Below, piece by piece: positions 38,649-46,254 of a stretch of 64,000 bases of DNA. The position numbers and the translations under genes are program-made. Source of the DNA: Streptomyces sp. 840.1 (GTDB lineage Bacteria > Actinomycetota > Actinomycetes > Streptomycetales > Streptomycetaceae); the NCBI RefSeq assembly GCF_003751445.1, contig NZ_RJUU01000001.1, forward strand, positions 129,001-193,000, in the 5' to 3' direction. Every line of letters starts with the position of its first letter. Position 1 is the stretch's first letter. The notes below the pieces were generated by a model, which saw nothing but the letters and a program-made list of their open reading frames with translations, did no database searches and had not been told where the DNA came from.

Positions 38649-38669
38649 GCGTTTCACAGAGTGAGACGC
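38649..38669. promoter_or_regulatory. Imperfect palindrome in the ndgR/leuC intergenic region
   Basis: GCGTTTCA, five bases, TGAGACGC (7 of 8 arm positions pair), centred 23 bases before the ndgR start. A wider CGCAA...TTGCG inverted repeat lies just upstream. NdgR/AreB is known to bind this intergenic region in relatives, so this is a candidate operator. Confidence 0.5.
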
Positions 38670-38681
38670 GAGTATCGTCGT

Positions 38682-39398
38682 ATGGACAACTCTAGCGGCG
38701 TCGGCGTTCTCGACAAGGCAGCTCTGGTATTGAGCGCCCTGGAGTCCGGTCCGGCCACCCTCGCCGGGCTGGTCGCGGCGACCGGGCTCGCACGACCCAC
38801 GGCCCACCGGCTGGCCGTGGCACTGGAACACCACCGCATGGTGGCGAGGGACATGCAGGGCCGCTTCATTCTCGGCCCCCGGCTGTCGGAACTCGCGGCG
38901 GCGGCGGGCGAGGACCGGCTGCTCGCCACGGCGGGACCGGTGCTCACCCACCTTCGCGACATCACCGGGGAGAGCGCCCAGCTCTACCGCCGGCAGGGCG
39001 ACATGCGGATCTGCGTGGCGGCGGCGGAGCGGCTCTCCGGCCTGCGGGACACCGTGCCGGTCGGCTCCACGCTCACCATGAAGGCGGGATCGTCCGCGCA
39101 GATCCTGATGGCCTGGGAGGAGCCGGAGCGCCTGCACCGGGGTCTCCAGGGCGCCCGCTTCACCGCGACGGCGCTCTCCGGTGTACGGCGCCGGGGCTGG
39201 GCCCAGTCGATCGGTGAGCGGGAACCGGGCGTCGCCTCGGTCTCGGCACCGGTGCGCGGCCCCTCGAACCGGGTGGTCGCGGCGGTATCGGTCTCCGGGC
39301 CGATCGAGCGGCTGACCCGGCACCCGGGCCGGATGCACGCCCAGGCGATCATCGACTCGGCCGCCCGGCTGAGCGAGGCACTGCGCCGCACCGGCTGA
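38682..39398 (+). CDS. ndgR: IclR-family regulator NdgR (AreB)
   Basis: A 238-residue IclR-type regulator: winged helix at 10-65 ([32 protein letters not shown]), effector domain after 80 with [20 protein letters not shown] and [23 protein letters not shown]. It is the ndgR/areB homologue controlling leuCD and amino-acid-dependent growth and antibiotic production in Streptomyces. ATG at 38682 has no clear ribosome binding site, and -10-like GAGTAT lies six bases ahead, so the mRNA may be leaderless (inferred). Confidence 0.92.
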   Translation: MDNSSGVGVLDKAALVLSALESGPATLAGLVAATGLARPTAHRLAVALEHHRMVARDMQGRFILGPRLSELAAAAGEDRLLATAGPVLTHLRDITGESAQLYRRQGDMRICVAAAERLSGLRDTVPVGSTLTMKAGSSAQILMAWEEPERLHRGLQGARFTATALSGVRRRGWAQSIGEREPGVASVSAPVRGPSNRVVAAVSVSGPIERLTRHPGRMHAQAIIDSAARLSEALRRTG

Positions 39399-39677
39399 CC
39401 CACCACGCCCCGCCTTCCAGCACCGGCCGCCCCAGCGTCGTGGCGGCCCCCTTCAGAACCACCACGGCTCTCGCGCCACGCACAACTCCCTTACCGGGAG
39501 CGGTGGACCACCACCCCGGAGCCCGGCCCGCTCCCCCGCCGCCCGCAGAGCGATGCGTCAACTGGCGCCCCACGGCCCGCACATGCACGAGCCGCCTCCG
39601 ATCCCGCACGAGCCACCGCCGCGCCCCTCGGGCCCGGCCGGTCCGAACTGTCCGCGTACACAGGCGGATACACGACT
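39399..39677. other. Intergenic stretch between ndgR and the tRNA cluster
   Basis: No convincing gene or RNA; the frames here are Pro/Arg-rich noise. The tRNA terminator follows at 39678. Confidence 0.55.
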
Positions 39678-39705
39678 GAGGCCCCTCACCGAAGTGAAGG
39701 GCCTC
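39678..39705 (-). terminator. Hairpin at the end of the tRNA cluster
   Basis: GAGGCCC-c-TCAC, loop CGAA, GTGA-a-GGGCCTC: 11 paired bases with one mismatch and a four-base loop. It lies 18 bases past the 3' end of the last tRNA-Glu on the minus strand. Confidence 0.65.
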
Positions 39706-39722
39706 TGCCTCTTGCTCTGTTG

Positions 39723-39795
39723 TACCCCCGACCGGATTCGAACCGGCGCTACTGCCGTGAGAGGGCAGCGTGCTAGGCCGCTACACAACGGGGGC
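39723..39795 (-). tRNA. tRNA-Glu (CUC), copy 1
   Basis: A 73-base cloverleaf: acceptor GCCCCCG, anticodon loop CTCTCAC with anticodon CUC, T arm GGTTCGAATCC. CCA is not encoded. Identical in the body to the two other tRNA-Glu genes here. Last gene of the Gln-Glu-Glu-Gln-Glu array on the minus strand. Confidence 0.95.
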
Positions 39796-39823
39796 CTGTG
39801 TCCTGCGATTTACTTGTCTTGCG

Positions 39824-39895
39824 CTGGGCTACCAGGACTCGAACCTAGAATGACGGTACCAGAAACCGTAGTGTTGCCAATTACACCATAGCCCA
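39824..39895 (-). tRNA. tRNA-Gln (CUG), copy 1
   Basis: A 72-base cloverleaf: acceptor TGGGCTA/TAGCCCA, anticodon loop TTCTGGT with anticodon CUG, T arm GGTTCGAGTCC. CCA not encoded. Confidence 0.95.
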
Positions 39896-39907
39896 TGGTG
39901 TTGCAAG

Positions 39908-39980
39908 TACCCCCGACCGGATTCGAACCGGCGCTACTGCCGTGAGAGGGCAGCGTGCTAGGCCGCTACACAACGGGGGC
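39908..39980 (-). tRNA. tRNA-Glu (CUC), copy 2
   Basis: Same 73-base sequence as copy 1, including the CUC anticodon; only the flanks differ. Confidence 0.95.
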
Positions 39981-40040
39981 CCTAGCGATCCTGCATCGAG
40001 AGCGTGGGTGCGACCCAGATGTTCTCGCGGGAAGGATCTG

Positions 40041-40113
40041 TACCCCCGACCGGATTCGAACCGGCGCTACTGCCGTGAGAGGGCAGCGTGCTAGGCCGCT
40101 ACACAACGGGGGC
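40041..40113 (-). tRNA. tRNA-Glu (CUC), copy 3
   Basis: Third identical 73-base tRNA-Glu gene. Sits 24 bases downstream of tRNA-Gln copy 2 on the minus strand. Confidence 0.95.
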
Positions 40114-40137
40114 GTGTTTTACAGATGAAGCTCTGCG

Positions 40138-40209
40138 CTGGGCTACCAGGACTCGAACCTAGAATGACGGTACCAGAAACCGTAGTGTTGCCAATTACAC
40201 CATAGCCCA
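40138..40209 (-). tRNA. tRNA-Gln (CUG), copy 2
   Basis: Second identical 72-base tRNA-Gln, first of the five in transcription order. The promoter presumably lies between 40210 and the HAD hydrolase stop at 40297. Confidence 0.95.
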
Positions 40210-40296
40210 CTGAAATGCAACCCCAGGAGGGGCTTTATTTCCGTGTGCGCTTCCCGATCGAATCTTTCGGCCCGCTCGGTCGGCGCAGGAAGAACA

Positions 40297-41016
40297 TTAC
40301 CTGAAGGTGTCCGGCGCTCCAAAACGGGTATTGACCGCCAACAGGCCGGGCAGCTGATCGAGACCGGTGATCCGGGTCAGTTCGGGCCGCCCGCCACGCC
40401 CGCTCCGGTCCAGCCACACAGCGCTCAGCCCCGCCGCCACCGCGCCCGCCGCGTCGATATCGGGGTGATCGCCCACGTACACGACGTCCTGCGGCTCCAG
40501 CCCGATGGCCTCGACGGCGGCGTGGAAGGCCCCGGCCTCGGGCTTGGAGATGCCCAGTTCCACGGCGCACACCAGGGCCTCGAAGCGGTCGCGCACGCCG
40601 AGGACGCGCAGCTTGCGGTCCTGGTTGATGATGCTGGAGTTGCTCAGCACGGCATGGCGGTAGCGGCCGGCCAGCAGGTCCAGGGCCGGCACCGCGTCGG
40701 GGAAGAGCGACCAGGCGGCCTCGTAGTGGCTCGCGTGCCGGGCGAACCAGGCATCGGCCTCGGCGTCCGTGAGCGGCCGCGCGACGAAGGTACGGACCCG
40801 CTCGCGCCGCTGCCCCTGGAAATCGGTCTCCCCCACGGCGAAACGCGCCCACTGCGCATCGGTGATCGCCCGCCACGCGTCGACGGCCTGCCCGACGGAG
40901 TCGTATCCGTCGGGCAGGCCCTCGCTCTCCAGATGCCTGCGCATGCCGACACTGTCGGCGCCGGTGTAGTCGAAGATCGTGTCGTCGATGTCCCAGAGCA
41001 CTGCTCGGATCGGCAT
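40297..41016 (-). CDS. HAD-superfamily hydrolase
   Basis: A 239-residue HAD phosphohydrolase. Motif I WDIDDTIFD (nucleophile and acid/base aspartates, residues 8-16), motif II serine in VLSNSS, motif III lysine in GISKPEAGAFH, and motif IV VGDHPDIDAAGA. A helical cap lies between motifs I and II (subfamily I type). Substrate unknown. ATG at 41016; TAA stop, unusual for this genome. Transcribed towards the tRNA array. Confidence 0.9.
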   Translation of the reverse strand: MPIRAVLWDIDDTIFDYTGADSVGMRRHLESEGLPDGYDSVGQAVDAWRAITDAQWARFAVGETDFQGQRRERVRTFVARPLTDAEADAWFARHASHYEAAWSLFPDAVPALDLLAGRYRHAVLSNSSIINQDRKLRVLGVRDRFEALVCAVELGISKPEAGAFHAAVEAIGLEPQDVVYVGDHPDIDAAGAVAAGLSAVWLDRSGRGGRPELTRITGLDQLPGLLAVNTRFGAPDTFR

Positions 41017-41110
41017 ACGACCACGCTACCGCCGGTCCGGCCGGTCCTGCGGCCCCTGCGCGGGCAGGGCCTCACCGCCGGGGCGTACGGCCGGAACTCA
41101 CGATCCGCGC

Positions 41111-42247
41111 TCAGGTGGTGAGCAGGACACCCGCGTAGCTCGCCGCCGCGATGACCACCCAGGAGGCGAGTCCGAGAACGGCCGTCCTGGCGCCGGAGCG
41201 GGCGAGTGTCGGGAGGTGGACGGCGGTGCCGAGGCCGAAGAGGGCGGCGGCCAGCAGCAGTTCCTGGGCGATGGCCGCGGCGTCGAGCACTCCGGCGGGC
41301 AGCAGGCCCGTGCTGCGCAGGGCCGTCATCGCCAGGAAGCCGAGCAGGAACAGCGGCACCACCGCCGGGCGGCGTCCGCCCGCCACAGCGCTCGACGCCT
41401 CGCCCGTCGCCTGCCGGTCGGCGCTCGCCTCGTGCGCCCGCCTGCGACCGGCCACGGCGACCCCGGCGACCAGCGGCGCGAGCATCGCCACCCTGATGAG
41501 CTTGACCAGCACGGCCTCGCCGAGCGCGTCGGGACCGGCCGTCTGGGCGGTGGCCACGACCTGGCCGACGTCGTGGACGCCCGCGCCCACCCAGCGGCCG
41601 AACTGCATGGTGTCCAGGCCGAGCGGATGCTGCAGCAGCGGCAGTACGGCGATGGCGAGGGTCCCGCACAGGGTGACCAGGGCGACCGAGGTCGCCACGT
41701 CGGCCGCGAGCCGCTCGTCGTCCTCCTCCTTGCCGAGCGCGCCGCTGACCGCGCTGATCGCCGAGGCGCCGCAGATCGAGTAGCCGGTGGCGATGAGCAG
41801 CGGCTGGTCGCCGGGCAGGCCCAGCTTGCGGCCGAGCCACCAGATCCCGAAGAAGGCCACCAGGACGACGCCGAGCACCATGGCCACCGTCTCCCAGCCG
41901 AGCCCGATGACGTCTCCGACGCTGAGTTTCAGCCCGAGCAGCACGATGCCGGCGCGCATCAGCCGCTTCCCCGCCGTCGAGAGCCCGGCCCGGCCCCGGC
42001 CGCGTACGAACGGACGGACCCCGGGAAGGTGCGCCGCCACGACTCCGAGCACCACGGCCACCGTCAGCATCGGCACGCCGGGCAGCAGGGCGTGCACGCC
42101 CTCGGCCAGCCCGAGTCCGAGGGCGGCCAGCGCCAGGCCGGGTGCGTTGCGGCGTACCGGGCCCGGCGTGGACGCGCCGCTTCCGGGGGCCGGCTTCGGC
42201 GGCTGTCGCACGGTCCGCGGGCGGGGGCGTTCGGTGTCCAGGGTCAT
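41111..42247 (-). CDS. YeiH-family (UPF0324) putative membrane exporter
   Basis: A 378-residue membrane protein of the YeiH/UPF0324 family, with about ten hydrophobic segments. Family marks: LMRAGIVLLGLKLSVGDV and the highly conserved TGYSICGASAISAVSGAL. Members are annotated as putative sulfate exporters, but the substrate is not established. ATG at 42247 with GGTG ahead. Divergent from a LysR gene, the usual arrangement for a regulator and its target; three CATAGGG elements lie between them. Confidence 0.85.
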   Translation of the reverse strand: MTLDTERPRPRTVRQPPKPAPGSGASTPGPVRRNAPGLALAALGLGLAEGVHALLPGVPMLTVAVVLGVVAAHLPGVRPFVRGRGRAGLSTAGKRLMRAGIVLLGLKLSVGDVIGLGWETVAMVLGVVLVAFFGIWWLGRKLGLPGDQPLLIATGYSICGASAISAVSGALGKEEDDERLAADVATSVALVTLCGTLAIAVLPLLQHPLGLDTMQFGRWVGAGVHDVGQVVATAQTAGPDALGEAVLVKLIRVAMLAPLVAGVAVAGRRRAHEASADRQATGEASSAVAGGRRPAVVPLFLLGFLAMTALRSTGLLPAGVLDAAAIAQELLLAAALFGLGTAVHLPTLARSGARTAVLGLASWVVIAAASYAGVLLTT

Positions 42248-42304
42248 GATCACCAGCGTGGTCGGGTTCCCCGCCGCCCGGTAGACACGAACCGGAGCCC
42301 AGGT

Positions 42305-42335
42305 CATAGGGTTGCCCTATGGAGGTTTCCCTATG
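42305..42335. promoter_or_regulatory. CATAGGG/CCCTATG operator cluster for the LysR-YeiH pair
   Basis: CATAGGG (42305-42311), TTG, CCCTATG (42315-42321) form a perfect 17-base palindrome, and a third CCCTATG (42329-42335) overlaps the LysR start codon. The placement over the LysR ribosome binding site and 58 bases from the YeiH start fits an autoregulating LysR-type site. Confidence 0.7.
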
Positions 42336-43262
42336 ACCGAGCGCGCCGAGAACCGGGATCTCGGGCAGCTCCCGCTGCCCGATCTGCAGTCGCTGCAGCT
42401 GCTGGTCAGCGTGGCGGAGACCGGCAGCCTGGGCAGGGCGGCGGCCCGGCTGCTCATCAGCCAGCCGTCGGCCAGCGCCCGGATGCGCACACTGGAGCGC
42501 CGTCTCGGGCTGCAGCTCCTGGACCGTTCCACCGCCGGGTCCCGGCTGACCCCGGCCGGAGCAGTGGTGACCGACTGGGCGCGGACGGTGCTCGAAGGGG
42601 CCACGGCGCTGGTCGAGGGGGCCGCCGCGCTGCGTTCGCGGCAGGACAGCCGGCTGCGGGTCGCCGCCAGTCTGACCATCGCGGAGGAGCTGATGCCCGG
42701 CTGGCTCGTCACCCTGCGCGAGAGCGCACCGGACGCCCATGTCGGGCTGACGGTGACCAACAGCTGGGGCGTGGTCGAGGCACTGCGCCGGGGCGGCTGC
42801 GACCTGGGATTCATCGAGGGGCCGAGGGTCCCCGACGACCTGCACCGCTCGGCGGTGGGGCGGGACCGGCTGGCGGTCGTGGTGGCCCCCGGTCACCCCT
42901 GGACCCGCCGTCGCAGCGCCCTGACCGGACGCGAGCTGGCCGACACCCCGCTGCTGCTGCGCGAGGCGGGCTCCGGCACCAGGGAGACGCTGGAGCGGGC
43001 GCTGCGCGCGTACGACGGAGTCGCCGTCCCGGTCCTCGAACTCGGTTCCACCGCCCCGCTGCGCAGCGCGGCGGCCCGGGGTCTGGCTCCCGCCGTCCTC
43101 TCCGCGCTCGCCGTGCGCGAGGACGTGGCGTCGGGCCGTCTGGTCGAGGTCGAGGTCAGCCCGGCCGTACGGCTGCAGCGCGTCCTGCACGCGGTGTGGC
43201 CCAAGGGCCGCGAACTGCCGGAGCCGGCCCTTCACCTGCTCCGGGTGGCTAAGCACCCGTAG
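42333..43262 (+). CDS. LysR-family transcriptional regulator
   Basis: A 309-residue LysR-type regulator: N-terminal winged helix (LQLLVSVAETGSLGRAAARLLISQPSASARMRTLERRLG, about 20-58) and a C-terminal type-2 periplasmic-binding-like effector domain. ATG at 42333 follows GGAGG by seven bases. Probably controls the divergent YeiH-type transporter and itself through the CATAGGG cluster. Effector unknown. Converges with gltX. Confidence 0.9.
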   Translation: MTERAENRDLGQLPLPDLQSLQLLVSVAETGSLGRAAARLLISQPSASARMRTLERRLGLQLLDRSTAGSRLTPAGAVVTDWARTVLEGATALVEGAAALRSRQDSRLRVAASLTIAEELMPGWLVTLRESAPDAHVGLTVTNSWGVVEALRRGGCDLGFIEGPRVPDDLHRSAVGRDRLAVVVAPGHPWTRRRSALTGRELADTPLLLREAGSGTRETLERALRAYDGVAVPVLELGSTAPLRSAAARGLAPAVLSALAVREDVASGRLVEVEVSPAVRLQRVLHAVWPKGRELPEPALHLLRVAKHP

Positions 43263-43298
43263 CGGGGAAGAGCCGGCTCACAGGGCCGGGGACCGCTC

Positions 43299-44771
43299 TC
43301 AGGCGGTCAGCTTCGCCAGTGCCGCGTCCACCCGGGCCAGGGTCTTCTCGCGGCCCAGGATCTCCAGGGACTCGAAGAGCGGCAGGCCGATCGTGCGGCC
43401 GGTGACGGCCACCCGGACCGGGGCCTGGGCCTTGCCGAGCTTCAGGCCGTGCTCCTCGCCGGCGGCCAGGACGGCGGCCTTGAGGGCGTCCGCGTTCCAC
43501 TCCGCCTCGGTCAGCTTGGCGCGTGCCGTCACGAGCAGGGCGTACGAGCCCTCCTTCATCGCCTTGGCCCAGGACGCCTCGTCGGTCGCCGGCTCGTCGA
43601 GGAAGAGGAAGTCGACGTTGGCCGTGATCTCGGAGAGGACCGTGACACGGGTCTGGGCGTGCGGGGCGATCGTCGCGAACAGGTCCGCGTCGAAGGCCTC
43701 CGGGGCCCAGGGGGCGAACGGGGCCTTCAGCCACGGGCCGCAGGCCTCGGTGAAGGTCTTCACGTCGAGCCGGCGGATGTGCTCGGCGTTTACGTGCTCG
43801 CACTTCTTGAGGTCGAAGCGGGCCGGGTTGGCGTTGACGTCCTCGATGTCGAACGCGGCGACCATCTCGTCCATGTCGAAGATGTCGCGGTCCTCGGCGA
43901 TCGACCAGCCGAGCAGCGAGAGGTAGTTGAGCAGCCCCTCGGGCAGGAAGCCGCGCTCGCGGTAGAGGTTGAGCGAGGCCTGCGGGTCGCGCTTGGAGAG
44001 CTTCTTGTTGCCCTCGCCCATGACGTACGGCAGATGGCCGAACGCGGGGGTGTACTTGGCGATGCCCAGCTCGGTGAGCGCCGCGTAGAGCGCGATCTGG
44101 CGGGGGGTGGAGGAGAGCAGGTCCTCGCCGCGCAGGACGTGGGTGATCTCCATCAGCGCGTCGTCGACCGGGTTGACCAGCGTGTAGAGCGGGGCGCCGT
44201 TGGCGCGGACGATGCCGTAGTCCGGCACGTTCTCCGGCTGGACGGTGATGTCGCCTCGGACCAGGTCGGTGAAGGTGATCGCCTCGTCGGGCATCCGGAA
44301 GCGGACGATCGAGGTGCGGCCCTCGGCCTCGTAGGCGGCCTTCTGCGCGTCGCTCAGGTCGCGGCAGTGGCCGTCGTAGCCGGACGGCCTGCCGGCGGCG
44401 CGGGCGGCGTCGCGGCGGGTGTCGAGCTCCTCGGTCGTGCAGTAGCAGTGGTACGCGTGACCGGCGGCGAGGAGCTTCTCGGCGACGTCCTTGTAGATGT
44501 CCATGCGCTGCGACTGGCGGTAGGGCGCGTGCGGGCCGCCGACCTCGGGGCCCTCGTCCCAGTCGAGACCGAGCCAGCGCATCGAGTCCAGGAGCTGCTG
44601 GTAGGACTCCTCGGAGTCGCGCGCCGCGTCGGTGTCCTCGATGCGGAAGACCAGGGTGCCCTGGTGGTGCCGGGCGAAGGCCCAGTTGAAGAGGGCTGTC
44701 CTGACCAGGCCCACGTGGGGGTTGCCGGTCGGGGAGGGACAGAAACGTACACGGACCGGTCCGTTAACCAC
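43299..44771 (-). CDS. gltX: Glutamyl-tRNA synthetase
   Basis: A 490-residue class I synthetase. HIGH-type motif [19 protein letters not shown] (residues 12-30), KLSKRD (KMSKS) and the anticodon-binding C-terminal domain are visible. Actinobacteria generally lack GlnRS and charge tRNA-Gln through this enzyme plus GatCAB, so this GluRS is probably non-discriminating (family knowledge). GTG at 44771 overlaps the upstream FAH gene by eight bases. It is near, but not joined to, the Glu/Gln tRNA array. Confidence 0.97.
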   Translation of the reverse strand: MVNGPVRVRFCPSPTGNPHVGLVRTALFNWAFARHHQGTLVFRIEDTDAARDSEESYQQLLDSMRWLGLDWDEGPEVGGPHAPYRQSQRMDIYKDVAEKLLAAGHAYHCYCTTEELDTRRDAARAAGRPSGYDGHCRDLSDAQKAAYEAEGRTSIVRFRMPDEAITFTDLVRGDITVQPENVPDYGIVRANGAPLYTLVNPVDDALMEITHVLRGEDLLSSTPRQIALYAALTELGIAKYTPAFGHLPYVMGEGNKKLSKRDPQASLNLYRERGFLPEGLLNYLSLLGWSIAEDRDIFDMDEMVAAFDIEDVNANPARFDLKKCEHVNAEHIRRLDVKTFTEACGPWLKAPFAPWAPEAFDADLFATIAPHAQTRVTVLSEITANVDFLFLDEPATDEASWAKAMKEGSYALLVTARAKLTEAEWNADALKAAVLAAGEEHGLKLGKAQAPVRVAVTGRTIGLPLFESLEILGREKTLARVDAALAKLTA

Positions 44772-45540
44772 GCTTGATCACCTTGTTGGTGAGAGTGCCG
44801 ATGCCTTCGATGGTGACGGCGACCTCGTCGCCGACGTGCAGGGGTCCGACCCCTGCGGGGGTGCCGGTGAGGATCACGTCGCCCGGGAGCAGCGTCATGG
44901 CTTCCGTGATGTGGACGACCAGGTCCTCGATGGAGCGGATCATCTCGCTCGTCCGGCCCAGCTGGCGTTGCTCGCCGTTGACCGTGGCCTGGATGGCGAG
45001 GTCGCTGGGGTCGAGGTCGGTCTCCACCCAGGGGCCGAGCGGGCAGGAGGTGTCGAAGCCCTTGGCCCTGGCCCACTGCTTCTCGCGCTTCTGGGCGTCA
45101 CGCGCGGTGACGTCGTTGGCGCAGGTGTAGCCGAAGATGACGTCCTTGACCCGCTCGCGGGGCACCTCGCGGCACATCCGGCCGATGACCACGGCCAGTT
45201 CGGCCTCGTGGTGCACCTCTTCGGAGAAGGAGGGGTACTCGATGGCGTCGCCGGAGCCGATCACCGAGGTGGTGGGCTTGAAGAAGGCGACGGGGACGTC
45301 GGGGACCTCGTTGCCGAGTTCCGCGGCGTGCTCCGCGTAGTTGCGGCCGATGGCCACGACCTTGTTGGGGAGCACGGGCGGCAGCAGCCGGACCTTGTTC
45401 AGCGGGACCTTCGTCCCGGAGAGCTCGAACTCGGCGTACGGGATGCCCTTGATGATGTCGAGGACGAGACCATCGGGCCCGTCGCCCTCGACGGCGCCGA
45501 AGGCGACATTGCCGTCGATGGAGAACCTGGCGATGCGCAC
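44764..45540 (-). CDS. Fumarylacetoacetate hydrolase (FAH)-family protein
   Basis: A 258-residue FAH-fold protein: [19 protein letters not shown], the metal-binding acidic triad near [14 protein letters not shown], and [18 protein letters not shown]-family members include acylpyruvases, oxaloacetate tautomerases and hydratases; the substrate cannot be given. GTG at 45540 ([10 protein letters not shown]) with a weak ribosome binding site. Overlaps gltX by eight bases, so the two are coupled. Confidence 0.88.
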   Translation of the reverse strand: MRIARFSIDGNVAFGAVEGDGPDGLVLDIIKGIPYAEFELSGTKVPLNKVRLLPPVLPNKVVAIGRNYAEHAAELGNEVPDVPVAFFKPTTSVIGSGDAIEYPSFSEEVHHEAELAVVIGRMCREVPRERVKDVIFGYTCANDVTARDAQKREKQWARAKGFDTSCPLGPWVETDLDPSDLAIQATVNGEQRQLGRTSEMIRSIEDLVVHITEAMTLLPGDVILTGTPAGVGPLHVGDEVAVTIEGIGTLTNKVIKRG

Positions 45541-45623
45541 GGGAAGCTGTGGCCCCTCACTTGCTGGGTTGCTTGAAGACTGACGCTCCAGGCTAACGCG
45601 GGTGAGGGGGGAGGCCGCGCGTA

Positions 45624-45815
45624 TTACTCGGCGGCGGCCGTGGCGGTCGCGGGGGCCACCATGAGGATCGTGCGGCGCGGGTTGGCCGTCTGTGCCGGCA
45701 GTTCGAGCGCGTGTTCCGGCCGCTCCGGCGTCTGCAGCGCTTCGGCGTCCTTGAGGTGCGCCAGCGTCGTGCGCCGGGGGTTGGCAATGTTGCGGAACAT
45801 CATCGTCGTCTTCAT
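45624..45815 (-). CDS. Small protein with duplicated ANPRRT motif (unrecognised)
   Basis: A 63-residue protein. Its codons are almost all GC-ending (over 90 percent by eye), which strongly supports real coding. It contains the same motif twice: NIANPRRTTLAHLKD (residues 9-23) and QTANPRRTIL (42-51), then an Ala/Thr-rich tail. No signal peptide or membrane segment. I do not recognise it. Could be a peptide precursor or a small regulatory protein; that is open. The ribosome binding site is weak (AGGG). It lies 83 bases upstream of the FAH gene on the same strand. Confidence 0.72.
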   Translation of the reverse strand: MKTTMMFRNIANPRRTTLAHLKDAEALQTPERPEHALELPAQTANPRRTILMVAPATATAAAE

Positions 45816-46254
45816 CTGCCGTTCGGACCCTGTCGGTAGGGGCGCCGCCCGGAGGGGCGCCAGTTGTCGGTTTTGCCATCCCTGTAAAGCGTCAGGCTAA
45901 ACATCCAATTCCCACCGGGAGGCCGGAAGAGACGACGATCATCATGTGAGTTTGCTCACCCATGACCCGACAATCAACCCAATCCGGGCGGCCGACTCGA
46001 TCGGCCAAACCGGACATTGCACCACTGAATGAGTCATTCCGCTCCTGATCATGTCGTCTGGGACACCCGCCACCTCCAACTGATTCACCCGCAATAGTCC
46101 GGTATGGCAGTGAACCGGCTCCACGGCTTGTTACCCCGTCATCACAACGTGTCACCCAGGTCACAGCCCGGTACCTGGCCCTTGTTGGAGATCCTGCACT
46201 GTGCTGGAATTCCACGCACCGCCGCAGGTTTCAGGCCGGCGCGCAGGGGGCGCA
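45816..46254. other. Intergenic region upstream of cvnA1
   Basis: 439 bases, divergent between the ANPRRT gene and conservon 1. It is less GC-rich near 45900-46100 and holds a GTGAG/CTCAC palindrome (45946-45959) and two GTCAC direct repeats at 46151 and 46160. No gene found; must contain the cvn1 promoter. Confidence 0.55.
45946..45959. promoter_or_regulatory. GTGAG-TTTG-CTCAC palindrome
   Basis: Perfect 5-base arms around TTTG, about 300 bases ahead of cvnA1 and 130 ahead of the ANPRRT gene. Possible operator; no regulator assigned. Confidence 0.35.
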
